The notes below the pieces were generated by a model, which saw only the letters and a program-made list of their open reading frames with translations, was not told the DNA's origin and ran no database searches. Positions 16,916 through 26,626 of a stretch of 41,232 bases of DNA are shown piece after piece. The position numbers and the translations under genes are program-made. The stretch is from Stentor coeruleus. Its lineage: Eukaryota; Ciliophora; Heterotrichea; Heterotrichida; Stentoridae. The stretch spans positions 1-41,232 of the forward strand of contig MPUH01000659.1 in the NCBI GenBank assembly GCA_001970955.1, given 5' to 3'. Positions within the stretch are counted from its first letter, which is position 1, and every line of letters begins with the position of its first letter.

Positions 16916-18189
16916 ATGAGCGCCCAAAACGAAACCTTCAATTTCCGTACTGCATCTTCTAGCATAATAATAGGTGATTATTATCAATTCGAGTATATCA
17001 TATCTCAGAATCCTATGTTGACTAAAGAAAAAGAGTTTGGTGAAACTTTGCTCCACATTGCTGCAGATAACAATCAATTCGAAATTGCTGAGTTTTTGAT
17101 TACTCTTGGAGTAGATCCAGATGTAAAAAATAATTCGGGTGAGTCTGCACTTCATTTGGCAATATTTAGAAGCTCAAACAGAATAGTAAATTTGTTATTA
17201 TCTCATAATGCCAATCCAAATATCCTTTCTGATGAACTTAAATCTCCACTTCATTATGCAGCAGATTTTAAAGAGCCTGAACTAATAAAAGCTCTTTTAT
17301 TTCACGGAGCAATCCCTACTTTATTAGATATTAATGGTTTGACTCCAATAGATCTTGCCGGAGATCTAACAGAACTATTCCCAAAAAGGTCTCCGATACC
17401 TATAATNGATAAAAGCTCTTTTATTTCACGGAGCAATCCCTACTTTATTAGATATTAATGGTTTGGCTCCAATAGATCTTGCCGGAGATCTAACAGAACT
17501 ATTCCCAAAAAGGTCTCCGATACCTATAATAAACAAACTATCACCAGTAGAAGAGCTCAGCTCAACAATAAACACCCTTAACCTTTCTGTTTTAAAATNT
17601 AAACAAACTATCACCAGTAGAAGAGCTCAGCTCAACAATAAACACCCTTAACCTTTCTGTTTTAAAATCTTCAACTATCGAAAACTATCATAAAACTAAG
17701 CGTAACTCCTGTAAAGAAGATCTATACAATTTCCTAAGAAATTTATCCTTAGAAGATTATTACAAACTAATGGTCTTAAGTGGCTTTGATAATCTCCAAA
17801 CTTTAGTGTTTCAAATGAAAACCCATTACCCAATAACCCATAAAATTTTAAAATCTATAGGAATTGACGTATATGGTGATAGAAGCCGAATTATTGTAAA
17901 TCTTGAAAAACTATCAATTGAAACAGAAACAAGCTATGAATTTGTCACACTTGATGAATTCCTTGAAGAAATTGATCTTGGGTGTTATTATCAGTCTTTT
18001 GTTGATAATGGATTTGAAAATATTGAGGATATTTTTAAGAATATAAACAATGGAAATGGGCTTAATGATGAGTTATTGAAATCAAGGATGGGTGTTGAAA
18101 AAATTGGTCATCGGATTAGGCTTATTGGGATAACAGAGTATTTTTCAAAAATATATTTCAAGAATAAGTGCACGTGCATTTTATTATAA
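16916..18189 (+). CDS. Ankyrin-repeat/SAM-like protein with CaaX end
   Basis: After removing the redundant piece (17407-17600) the gene is 1080 nt, 359 residues, in one frame from the ATG at 16916. Residues 1-160 hold ankyrin repeats: GETLLHIAADNNQFEIAEFL, GESALHLAIFRSSNRIVNLL, KSPLHYAADFKEPELIKALL, GLTPIDLAGD. Two helical modules follow that look like SAM domains: LYNFLRNLSLEDYYKLMVLS and TLDEFLEEIDLGCYYQSFVD, each followed by a G-I/G-F turn and a terminal helix. The protein ends KNKCTCILL: the last four residues CILL form a CaaX box, with Leu favouring geranylgeranylation and the nearby Cys a possible palmitoyl site. Suggests a membrane-attached scaffold. The two SAM calls are less sure than the ankyrins. 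Confidence 0.75.
17285..17530. repeat. 122-nt direct duplication around an N
   Basis: Bases 17285-17406 recur at 17409-17530; N at 17407. One A/G difference turns Thr into Ala in the ankyrin region. Confidence 0.9.
17530..17668. repeat. 69-nt direct duplication around an N
   Basis: Bases 17530-17598 recur at 17600-17668; N at 17599. With the previous entry it shows that 17408-17598 is wholly duplicated flank. Confidence 0.9.
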
Positions 18190-18979
18190 TTAACTTTTAA
18201 TTATGTTTTTATTATTTTATTTAAAGGTCATGAGATTTTTATGATTTAAGGTTTGGAAAGATGCAAATATATTAGATAATATATGCAAGTGTGGATTAAG
18301 TTATTTATTATAAGAGGTAAAAAATTTTGATGTTAGAGAGATTTAAGCTGATGAATTAGCCTGAAAAGCTGGATTGGATTTAGAAAATTATTTACTTTTT
18401 GCTTTGATTACTACAAATTAAAAATTATTTTATATTAAGCTATGAAAAATCTTTGGTAGTTGGCAAAGTTTGATTTTTTAGGCAAATTCAATATAGGTGA
18501 AAATTTGCCTAATCTGAATAAAAATACAAAAAAATAGTCAAAAATGATTTATTACTAAATAAATTGTATATTAAAATTTTCAAAAAGCAAAGCCACATCA
18601 TTTATTCAATATAATATCTTACAGACTTACATCACCAAGTTATCTTTAACAATTAGGTAAAATATATTTTTCATCATTAAATCATATTAAAATAAATCAA
18701 TCTGTAAATAACTCTAATTTTATAAACACAAAATAGCAATTAATACAAATAACCCCTATAAATTAATCAAACAATCACCTACCAAATAAAATCATTCCTA
18801 CACCTTAACAAAATGATTATAAACTCAAACATATTCTATTAAAAAAATCGATAATCACATCATAATATCATCCTAAAATCATCATAACCTTCTTCATATA
18901 AATCTAATACTATCACTATAAAAAAAACATATTACCCAGTCAAAAAAAGGAACCATTACTCTATTAGATTATATAATAA
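18190..18979. other. Gene-free stretch between two plus-strand genes
   Basis: 790 bases. About 18300-18530 has mixed composition and short open stretches on both strands, none convincing. From about 18540 to the TPR gene G is rare, as in other 5' flanks; CCTAAAATC occurs at 18872-18880, about 100 nt before the start. Confidence 0.5.
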
Positions 18980-19510
18980 ATGGTTGAGTCTGAAAAAGGA
19001 ACTGAACTCATACAAAAAGCCCAAGAACTGAAAAATGAAGGAAATATGTTATATCAAGCTAAAGAATATAAACAAGCTATTGCTAAATATTCCAAGATAT
19101 TTTTGTTTATAAATGGCCTAGTGTCTAAAAAAGATGCCATGGCTCAGTACTCAAAAAATCTAATCTCAGATGAGAATGAGTCAGCTATTTCAGAGTTAAA
19201 ATACGCTGCCTATTCAAACATGGCTGCAGCATATCTTGCCTTAAAAGAGTATACAAAAGCTATTCGCAAGGCTACTTTAGCTCTAGAAATCAAAGTAAAC
19301 TCAAAAGTTCTTTATAGAAGAGCTTTAGCTTATATAGAAACAGGAGATACAGATAGTGCTAAAGTTGATTTAGATAAGGCTAATCAGATGCAACCCAATG
19401 ATCCGATGATAATAGGAGCTTATAACAAACTCATGCAGAAAACTGAAGAGGTTTTGAAAAAAGAGAAAAGGAAATACAAAGGCTTTTTTGATAAATTAGA
19501 TAGCTCTTAG
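18980..19510 (+). CDS. TPR co-chaperone-like protein
   Basis: 176 residues with three tetratricopeptide repeats and a long charged C-terminal helix. Repeat 1 is AQELKNEGNMLYQAKEYKQA, with an insertion before the next helix; repeat 2 is KYAAYSNMAAAYLALKEYTK; repeat 3 is KVLYRRALAYIETGDTDSAK. The residues that form the carboxylate clamp of Hsp90/Hsp70-binding TPRs are present (K and N of LKNEGN, N of YSNMA, K and R of KVLYRR). This layout matches the TPR part of FKBP51/52-type and TTC9-type proteins, so binding to an EEVD-ended chaperone tail is expected; no isomerase domain is present. Cytosolic, no signal peptide. ATG in the context tataataaATGG. Confidence 0.78.
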   Translation: MVESEKGTELIQKAQELKNEGNMLYQAKEYKQAIAKYSKIFLFINGLVSKKDAMAQYSKNLISDENESAISELKYAAYSNMAAAYLALKEYTKAIRKATLALEIKVNSKVLYRRALAYIETGDTDSAKVDLDKANQMQPNDPMIIGAYNKLMQKTEEVLKKEKRKYKGFFDKLDSS

Positions 19511-20090
19511 ATAATAATTTCATTACTACAATAAAATCTCATAAAAAATCCTTTCTAATTCTATTATTTTCACAACTTGTTATCCTAAACCCAAATCCAA
19601 TAAAAAGCTTTCTATCATCCTTAGAAAGCTTATCTATCAACTTCAATAATTTCTTCTTCTTATAATACCTCATCCTTTATTCAAATTAAAAAATAAAATT
19701 CCCAAGTATTTAGTCTTAATCATATTGGAATCCAGCATTTTCTGTTCTAATTTTAGAAAATGTCTTCACTGTTTAATATGCCAATATAAATATAAATAAA
19801 TTTCCTACTTTTAATGCATTAAATTGCCTAATTTTTATTTATAAAACCTCTAACTTAGAGACTTTTCTCACATCGTTCCATTAAAAAATTCAGCCATACA
19901 ATTATCTTCCTTGAAAAAAAAAGTTAATTTCCCAATAATATCAATTCAAACAAATGCTTTAAAAAGACTTTGATTTGTCAGATTTTTTATATAAAATTTA
20001 CTTGGTTTCGAGAGAGTCTGAGCATATAAGCATATAGTCTATATTTGTACAGAATTTTCGAAACATTTGTAAGTTATCCTAGCTAGTAAA
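19511..20090. other. Convergent intergenic region
   Basis: 580 bases between the ends of two convergent genes. G is rare on the plus strand over most of it. A 44-codon minus-strand ORF is listed separately. No other feature seen. Confidence 0.5.
19539..19673 (-). CDS. Possible 44-residue basic ORF
   Basis: ATG at 19673 to TGA at 19539-19541. It opens MRYYKKKKLLKLIDKLSKDD and continues with a GFGF-containing segment and a basic end. Charged and amphipathic, so coding-like, but short, without recognised similarity, and in a stretch where the minus strand is naturally poor in C. It may be a small gene, a gene remnant, or chance. Confidence 0.2.
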   Translation of the reverse strand: MRYYKKKKLLKLIDKLSKDDRKLFIGFGFRITSCENNRIRKDFL

Positions 20091-20735
20091 TTATTCCTGG
20101 CGTTTTATTTCTTTGGCTCTGATTCTTAGGTCCTTAATAACTAAAGGTTTTATGAATATTCCCCGAGATGCTAAAGATTGTTTGGCATCAAAAACCAAGT
20201 TTACACATCCTCCAACATAATGGGAAGATACTTCACTAATCTGAAGTTTAAAGTGTGCCAAATGTCGTGATTCTACTAAGTCATAGGCCATTATAGCTGT
20301 ATTATCTCCTCGAAAAATACTTTTTCCTTGCATTGTGTATAAAATTTTCTGAGGTACTCTTTCTGCTGAATAAAGTGATACTGACAAAGCGATTCGATCA
20401 GTTCGTAAAATTTCAACACCAGGTTTTGCCTTCAGTTCAATAGTCACACGGAAATATTTTGATTTGCAAATTACTTTAGGTATTTCTTGGGTTGGTTTAA
20501 GTTTCACCTTAAATGCATGAGATTCTTGGCTAGGAGAGTCAGAAATTAAAGGGTCTATGATAGGCTTTCCTTCTTGTTGGTATTTTTGAAGAATTGACTG
20601 GAGATCAAGGATTGTGTGAGTGTTGTTTGAAACAATCTCAGACAATAAAAGATTCTGTTTTATGAGAAACTGTCGAATTCTTTTTTGCTCGGAGGGAAAA
20701 GAAACTTTTGTAAGAGAATCTGGATTAGGAAGCAT
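20091..20735 (-). CDS. Unknown beta-rich protein
   Basis: 214 residues, function not recognised. Residues 1-75 are helical and polar (PSEQKRIRQFLIKQNLLLSE). From about 75 the sequence alternates as beta strands: YFRVTIELKAKPGVEIL, DRIALSVSLYSAERVPQKIL, GDNTAIMAYDLVESRHLAHF, KLQISEVSSHYVGGCVNLVF and IFIKPLVIKDLRIRAKEIKR. This looks like one immunoglobulin-like or C2-like beta sandwich of about 135 residues with a basic tail. There is no signal peptide or membrane segment, so it is presumably cytosolic or nuclear. Clear ATG and TAA-type termination; codon use matches neighbours, so the gene is credible even though its role is unknown. Confidence 0.65.
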   Translation of the reverse strand: MLPNPDSLTKVSFPSEQKRIRQFLIKQNLLLSEIVSNNTHTILDLQSILQKYQQEGKPIIDPLISDSPSQESHAFKVKLKPTQEIPKVICKSKYFRVTIELKAKPGVEILRTDRIALSVSLYSAERVPQKILYTMQGKSIFRGDNTAIMAYDLVESRHLAHFKLQISEVSSHYVGGCVNLVFDAKQSLASRGIFIKPLVIKDLRIRAKEIKRQE

Positions 20736-21300
20736 ATTTTATTAAGTCTTATCCAACCATAGGGATTGAATAATAGCCATTAAGGTTGTGTATAAAAAAC
20801 TAAATATGATTGATTTTTTGATGTATGTCTTTTATTTTAATATATATCTGGCATTTTTTGAGGAAATTAGTCTGTTGAAGAAATAAACAATATAAATTGA
20901 TTTGGCTTTTAATTGAAATTTTTGAAACAAGATTGGAAAATAAGAGAAAATTATTAAATGATTATTAGGTAGACAATGATTTTTAGGAAACTTTATAAAC
21001 TTTATCAAGATATTTAATTGATAGTTTGCGTGAGATTAAATTGATATTGTGGTTTTACATTATTATCGCATAAATAAAGTATTTTTTATTGCAATTTGAT
21101 GTAAAACTAGCAAAATTATATATATATAATCACCAACTCCCTCTTTAATCTTAATTTAATTATAATCAATCTTTATTACTATCATATCCCCCAATTCAAA
21201 TTCATACAAAAATCCATTACAATTCTAATATAAAATAACCTTTTTTTATTTTCTTACAAAAAATCATCAACTTCAATAATTATAATCTAATTATATATTC
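20736..21300. other. Intergenic, nothing recognised
   Basis: 565 bases between two minus-strand genes. The left 300 (upstream of the beta-rich protein gene) are nearly free of C; the right 180 (downstream of the HMG-box gene) are nearly free of G. No frame or RNA gene seen. Confidence 0.55.
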
Positions 21301-21897
21301 TTAGTTCTTCTTCTTAAGCTTTTTCTTCTTATCCATTGAAGTTCTTGCATTTTTTTTCTTAGACATCGATCTTTTCTTTTTTTTCGGGAGTTTAACAACT
21401 TTCCCATTTTCATCATAAAATCTTCCTTCTTCTTCATATTCAGCAACTTGTCTTTCATATCTTTTCTTATCTTTTTCTGATAATTCTTCATAAGGTGCCT
21501 TTTCTGAAGCTGAACATTTTTTCCATAATTTTCCTAGATGTCCCATCATATCTCTATTAGGCATATCTGGGTACTTTGCAGATTCGATTTCTCTTCTATG
21601 TTTGCTAAAATAAATATATGCAGAAAGGGCTCGTTTTGGAGGTGGATATTCTCCATCAGATTTATCTTCATCTTCATCTTCAGAAGATTCTTCAACTTTA
21701 TTTTTTGAATTTTTTGAATTTTTGCCGCCTTTAGCTTTAGAGTCATCTTGATGATCTGATGATTTCCCACGTCCTCCTTTTTTGTTATTCCCTTTTGGTG
21801 GGTTTTCTACTTTGATTTCTTCGGATTTATCATCTTCTGAGCTCTCTGAGATTGGTTCAGGCTTTTTGTTTTTGCCCGCTTTATTTTTTGATGCCAT
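21301..21897 (-). CDS. HMG-box chromatin protein
   Basis: 198 residues of the HMGB/NHP6 type, a non-sequence-specific DNA-bending chromatin protein. Residues 1-85 are a highly charged, low-complexity arm with acidic runs (SSEDEDEDKSDGE) between Lys-rich runs. A single HMG box occupies about 86-155: PPPKRALSAYIYFSKHRR, then PDMPNRDMMGHLGKLWKKCS and KAPYEELSEKDKKRYERQ, which carry the expected proline, aromatic and tryptophan core. The C-terminus is almost all Lys, Arg and Ser. The two tails of opposite charge probably tune DNA binding. Nuclear. ATG at 21897, TAA-type stop; downstream of the ADP-ribosylglycohydrolase gene on the same strand by 56 nt. Confidence 0.9.
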   Translation of the reverse strand: MASKNKAGKNKKPEPISESSEDDKSEEIKVENPPKGNNKKGGRGKSSDHQDDSKAKGGKNSKNSKNKVEESSEDEDEDKSDGEYPPPKRALSAYIYFSKHRREIESAKYPDMPNRDMMGHLGKLWKKCSASEKAPYEELSEKDKKRYERQVAEYEEEGRFYDENGKVVKLPKKKKRSMSKKKNARTSMDKKKKLKKKN

Positions 21898-21953
21898 TAT
21901 AAAGTAAGAAAATTTAAAATCATATTTTATGATTTGCTATAGAATTTACTAAT

Positions 21954-23003
21954 TTAGTTGATTTCTTCAAGAATTTGAGGAGCTTCAGTAAATATTCTAA
22001 TAATAAGGTTTTTGACTAAGGTTTGATTTAGAAACTTTTTATTTCTTGGTATTCCTTCCATTGTCATTGAGTCGAAATTTTCTACTTTTTGTTTCCATAA
22101 TTCAGGTAGTTCATCATATCCAACATAAGCTCCGATCATAGCTCCAACTATAGCAGCATTAGTATCTGTATCTCCACCTTTTAATAGAATTTGACGCATT
22201 GAATTTTCAAAGTTAATTTCTTGATTTAGAATTTGCCGAAATGTATGATCAAATGCTATTTTTGCATAGCCGATATGATTTGTTGCGAGCATTGGAGGTG
22301 ACTCTTCTATATCTTTTACCCATGATTTAACTTCATCATTACAAGAATTTAGATATTGTCGAGCTTTAGTCCATGCTCCTGATCTATCTTGAGGATTTTC
22401 AATTAGATGTGATAGGAAGATAACATAAAAAATTTGTGATTGTATTATGATTTCATTTGGATGAGTCATTGTCACATCTTTAGTAACAACTTTAATAAGA
22501 TCTTCTATTGAAAGCTTCCTACAATATACAGCTAAAGGTGAGCATCTCATAAAACTTCCATTTGATAAAGAATTTTGGTTATGATTCCTAGCAGACTGAG
22601 TAGCCCATTGAGAAAATTTAGAGTTCTTAGTCGTGAATAGATTAAATGCTCTAGCTGTAGTTATCCCAATGTCGAAAGGGTCTGTTAGAACCCATTTTTT
22701 ATAGTATTTTGCTATGGATTCAGCAGAAAATTTTGGTAATGTATCATTTAGCCCATGAATTATACACATAGCTAGTTCAGAATCATCTGTTACCTGACCA
22801 TGCCCATTCCCAAATATCCCACCTTTCATCTCAAGTGCTTCAGCAAGCATTTCAGAAGAAATTTCATTCTTAAATTCAAGGGCTGAGCCTAAAGCATCAC
22901 CAATAAAAGCGCCGAAAACACAACCTAACGCACTGTTTAATCTTGCTCTATCAGCAACATCAAATACATATTTTTCCATTATAAGCATATAATCCAAGCA
23001 CAT
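21954..23003 (-). CDS. ADP-ribosylglycohydrolase (ARH/DraG family)
   Basis: 349 residues from the first ATG; ATGs at 22988 and 22979 are equally possible starts, since conservation begins at LNSALGCVFGAFIGDALGSA. The family removes ADP-ribose from proteins or related acceptors using two Mg2+ ions. Metal-site motifs are present: GDALGS near 35-40, VTDDSELAMCI near 71-81, and late GGDTDTNAAIVGAMIGA. MRCSPLAV and THPN further match the fold. It lacks the PARG signature, so it belongs to the ARH1/3 and DraG side. Cytosolic or nuclear. Lying next to a chromatin HMG gene on the same strand is suggestive but proves nothing. Confidence 0.88.
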   Translation of the reverse strand: MCLDYMLIMEKYVFDVADRARLNSALGCVFGAFIGDALGSALEFKNEISSEMLAEALEMKGGIFGNGHGQVTDDSELAMCIIHGLNDTLPKFSAESIAKYYKKWVLTDPFDIGITTARAFNLFTTKNSKFSQWATQSARNHNQNSLSNGSFMRCSPLAVYCRKLSIEDLIKVVTKDVTMTHPNEIIIQSQIFYVIFLSHLIENPQDRSGAWTKARQYLNSCNDEVKSWVKDIEESPPMLATNHIGYAKIAFDHTFRQILNQEINFENSMRQILLKGGDTDTNAAIVGAMIGAYVGYDELPELWKQKVENFDSMTMEGIPRNKKFLNQTLVKNLIIRIFTEAPQILEEIN

Positions 23004-23084
23004 TAAAACATAATTCCCATAAAATTCAAAAATATTAATGAAATCCTAATCATAACCTTTCACAATTTATACGCAAATTTACAT

Positions 23085-24641
23085 CTAATACTTATCAAAC
23101 AACCTTGAACAGCTTTTCTTCATCTGCGATTTCTGAATATTTCTCTTAACTTCATCCATAATCTCCATCTTCTCCTGATCCTTTTTAGCCTCTTTCATCC
23201 TCCTCTGCTCACAAATCTCTTCATTTCTAAATTTTATAATTTCGCTTTTTTCTTTTTTCTTTTTTTCCATCAAAAATTTTTTCAAACTCTCTTCATCCTC
23301 CTGTTTTTTCTTCATTTCATCAGCACTTTCCTTTTTCTTTTTATCCTCACAATCATGTTTTCTCTAAATAAATCTTACTTTTCTTAAATCCTCCCATTCT
23401 TGTTTCTTTAAATCAAACTTTTTATTTTTAATCATAGGCTTAGTAGTTTCTTTTGATAATTTTGAAGGGTTTTTCAATATCTGAATATAAGATGGTAATG
23501 TAGAGTTTGAATTTGAACGTCTTGGAGGTTTAGTTTTAATACTTTCTATTGGAATTATGTGGTTTGTTTCTGGTATTTTTTGATTGGGTTTTAGGATGTT
23601 TTCTTGAAAAATTTCAAAATCGTCAGTGTAATCGATAATATTTTCAAGGTTTTTTATGCTAATTGGGGTATTGAGTTTTAATGAAAGCTCGCTTAGAAGT
23701 TTTTTCTTTGAACTTTTGTTTTCATTGTTTTGTGATATGGTTTTAAGAGGCATATCGTCAGATTTATCAGCCTCAACAGTTTTTGATGAGGAATTAGGGG
23801 CTTTTTCATTTGTGATAGGGAATATTTGTTGATCCATCAAAGTAATGTTTGGATCATTGTCTTCAGTTAAAGGGTTTTTGTCAATTTTAAAAGATTTTTC
23901 TGATGTTTTTAATGGGGTTATGGATTTAGGATTGGATAATTTGACTTGAATATCGATAATTAGTTTTAATATTTCTAAAGTTTCAATTGCCAAACCTTTA
24001 AGTTTCTCTTTTTTTATACTGTTTATATCTTTTTTAACTTGATTTATTATCGATTTTGAAACATTTACATTTTCACAGAGTTTTGGGAGGGTTTTTAGTG
24101 TCTGTAATACCTGTCCTGGTTTTGATATATACAAATTAAAAACTTCTTTAGCTCTTTTTATATCAAATTCCAAATTCTTGTTTTTATAAAACACTGGGTC
24201 TATTTGTGAGATTATTGCAAGAAAATTTCGATAAACCATCTCATTTTCTTCTGGATAATCGTATTCTTTTTTCATAGTTTCTATAGTTTTTACTGTGAAT
24301 TTCGAGATTATGTTTGCCAATATTGCATATTCATTAATAGTTTGAGTATATGCTTTTATTTGTGGTTCTTTATTAGAAATACTTAAACATTTTTCACTAC
24401 TATTACTTCGAAGAACTTTCACTCTTGGTTTCGGCTTGATAAAACATTTTTGTAAACTTGGCTTAGGTGTTTGATTTTCAAATTTTCTAAGTGGAGATTT
24501 TGACTGCTCGGATATAGAAGAACGTGAAGACATTTGACCTGAAGCATGGAGAACACTTTTACTTGAGATTAGTCGGAGTCTTAGAGATTCTGTACTGGAG
24601 GATTTGAACATGGAAGTTTTAACGATTTTCTCTTTTTGCAT
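23085..24641 (-). CDS. Serine-rich coiled-coil protein, two exons
   Basis: 513 residues after removing one 15-nt intron (23364-23378); exons 23379-24641 and 23085-23363 total 1542 nt. Residues 1-95 are Ser/Lys/Arg-rich and look disordered (SSSTESLRLRLISSKSVLHA). About 95-230 is helical and mostly uncharged, possibly a folded helical domain (YAILANIISKFTVKTIETMK). The middle is Ser/Lys/Pro-rich. The last 100 residues, created mainly by exon 2, are a single charged helix of Glu/Lys/Arg. No catalytic motif. Such proteins are common in ciliate cortex and basal bodies, but location is not shown by the sequence. ATG at 24641. Confidence 0.68.
23364..23378 (-). other. 15-nt intron in the coiled-coil gene
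   Basis: On the minus strand reads GTAAGATTTATTTAG, phase 0. Retained, it ends translation at its own TAG. Removed, EWEDLRK continues as RKHDCEDKKKKESADEM in the frame of the downstream Lys/Glu helix. Confidence 0.88.
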
Positions 24642-24979
24642 TTAATTTTAATTAGCCTATTGTTAGATTAAAAATATGAAAAAAAAAAATTAAGTGTTTA
24701 TAAAATAGAATGCTGTGTAGGATTTATAAAGGCATTTCAATAACCCAATTTCCCTTTTCAGATTTTAATAAACTATCTAGAACTTAAGATCTAGAATTCA
24801 TTTTATCATTCGATAATATTTTATACACAATTGCAGAGAGATAAAAGAAATATTGGCCAAACCTTTGACTAATTAGACTGAGTTATTGAATTATAGCCTA
24901 AGGATGATAATGAGATTTGAGAGGACTAAGAACTTGAATGATATCACAAACAAATATAAAAATTTTATAATTTTATGAG
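24642..24979. other. Gene-free stretch with broken open frames
   Basis: 338 bases. Plus-strand frames contain coding-like pieces (DLEFILSFDNILYTIAER in one, REIKEILAKPLTN in another) interrupted by stops. Possibly an old gene remnant; nothing recognised. Confidence 0.3.
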
Positions 24980-25834
24980 TTACTTTTTTTTGTTGGCAAG
25001 TTTGGATTTGTTTTTGCCTTTGGAGTCTGGTTCTTCAATATAAGTAGCATCTTCTTCAATTGTCCGAATGCAGTACCCATCGATATCAAAGAGTTGGTAG
25101 GAGTCATTTTCCTCAAGAATTGCCACTTGATATGCAACTCTTGTGTTTAAAAAACTACTTGCAAGATCTTCATACTTGTTTTTAACGAATTTTCTATTCC
25201 CTGATTGGTCGATTAAATCGATTTCTTTTGGGATTAAACTATATCTTTCCTTTGTGCTTTTTATAATATCCTGCTTTTCATACAACCTTTCTTTCCTACT
25301 CTGTATTTCTGCAATTTCTTTTCTAACCTCATCTTTCTCAGCCTCAAGCTTTTGTGCTTTGATCTCTTCAGGACTAAGCTCTTTAACTTCCTCAACAACT
25401 GGTTTTTTCGCCCCAGCTTTTTTCGGGTCTTCTTTTTTCACATTTTTATCGATTTTTCCTCTTTGCGGTGGTTCTTTTTTCTGATCTTTAGTCTCTTTAA
25501 CTTCTTCAATTTTCTTAACTTCTTCTTGATTTTCATCAGTTTTTGGAATTTCTTTAACATCAGACCCTGGGCGTATTTTAGATTTTGCGCTTGTCACTTC
25601 TTTAAGCTCTTCTTCTGGTATAGGATTTTCTAAACGATAAAGTTTTTTTTGTTTAGCTTCAAGTCGTTGGGAAGTTTCATCGATTTCTTTAACAATTTGT
25701 ATTTGACGATTATTTAGAAGATTGCATATATCGGTATAGGCTTGTTTACGAATTGCTTCAATTAAGGGAGCAGTTTGACAGTTTATGTTGTAGATTTGCC
25801 CTTGTTTATAACCATATGATGCAAGAATAAACAT
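24980..25834 (-). CDS. CXorf65/C22orf15-like protein with coiled-coil insertion
   Basis: 284 residues. The first 38 (MFILASYGYKQGQIYNINCQ, then APLIEAIRKQAYTDIC) match the N-terminal half of the ubiquitin-like CXorf65/C22orf15 family, whose members begin MFI, have NTNC or NTSC, and a helix before a strand with IDL. The second half of that fold appears only after residue 195: IPKEIDLIDQSGNRKFV, then LASSFLNTRVAYQVAI, matching IDLCDE.G and ASKFL.AR.TYYV of the animal proteins. Between them lies a charged Lys/Glu/Pro coiled-coil region of about 155 residues absent from the small animal proteins. A further IDGYCIRTIEED segment and a Lys-rich tail end it. Function unknown; the family matching is from memory of motifs. 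Confidence 0.55.
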   Translation of the reverse strand: MFILASYGYKQGQIYNINCQTAPLIEAIRKQAYTDICNLLNNRQIQIVKEIDETSQRLEAKQKKLYRLENPIPEEELKEVTSAKSKIRPGSDVKEIPKTDENQEEVKKIEEVKETKDQKKEPPQRGKIDKNVKKEDPKKAGAKKPVVEEVKELSPEEIKAQKLEAEKDEVRKEIAEIQSRKERLYEKQDIIKSTKERYSLIPKEIDLIDQSGNRKFVKNKYEDLASSFLNTRVAYQVAILEENDSYQLFDIDGYCIRTIEEDATYIEEPDSKGKNKSKLANKKK

Positions 25835-25997
25835 TTTTTTATGATTAGATAAAAAATTTTCATTAGAGTTTTTTTGAATGTAAGAAATTTTATGTTTTTT
25901 TTTTGTAAAAGGTTGGAATTTTGTAGGAAAATTAGATGAAGAATGCTTTTGGTAGTGAAGTTGGCTTAGGAAGAAGAAGAGGATTTTAGTGTGAAAA

Positions 25998-26012
25998 TTT
26001 TTAGGATTTTAG
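25998..26012 (-). promoter_or_regulatory. Candidate 5'-flank motif CCTAAAATCCTAAAA
   Basis: On the minus strand reads CCTAAAATCCTAAAA, about 165 nt upstream of the CXorf65-like gene start. Almost the same word occurs upstream of the CaaX coiled-coil gene (36886-36902), and CCTAAAATC upstream of the TPR gene (18872). Function is inferred from recurrence only. Confidence 0.3.
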
Positions 26013-26159
26013 GTGTTGTTTTAGATTATTTTTGTATATGGGTTGAATTTAATGAAAAACTATCAAGTTGTCATGTACAAATCTTTAAACTGATAATTCA
26101 TTTGCAAAGATGTCATTTTGATTACTAAGTGCAATTTTTTTTATTATATGTATTTTACT

Positions 26160-26334
26160 AGCATATATTCATTCCAACACACTTTAAATAAATTTTAATT
26201 ATCTATATCAAGCATTGCTTTACACTTACTTTTCCTAATTTTACTANAGCATATATTCATTCCAACACACTTTAAATAAATTTTAATTATCTATATCAAG
26301 CATTGCTTTACACTTACTTTTCCTAATTTTACTA
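26160..26334. repeat. 87-nt direct duplication around an N
   Basis: Bases 26160-26246 recur at 26248-26334; N at 26247. Non-coding, upstream of the CAP gene. Confidence 0.9.
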
Positions 26335-26626
26335 AACTTTCTGTAAATATACAAGTTTTCCTATTTCCTTATCTAATACAAAATATAATATTCTATAACA
26401 AACTATAAACACTCCCTTATTCTTCTCATCAAATTTTAACAATCAAATCTTCTTCATTGTTCCTAAATCTCATAACAAAATATAAAAATATTTCTCAAAA
26501 TCATTATAAATTCTTCATGACAAAACTTCATCCACAATTTAACTCATTCTACTAGCAAATTATCTTTATTCATTAATCCTATCTTCAAGATAACATTTAA
26601 AAAATCACTGGTTCTAATTAAAAAAA

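Larger units (their letters stand above)
25835..26626. other. Divergent intergenic region with duplicated segment
   Basis: 792 bases, about 88 fewer after collapsing a duplication. 25850-26060 is almost free of C; 26160-26626 almost free of G, each G-poor in the sense of the gene it precedes. No frame seen. Confidence 0.6.

Noticed and set aside
18300..18530. Short open pieces on both strands (ADELA, KAGLDLENYLLFALITTN; minus IFTYIEFA)
   Set aside because: Short, interrupted, and no recognisable family on either strand.
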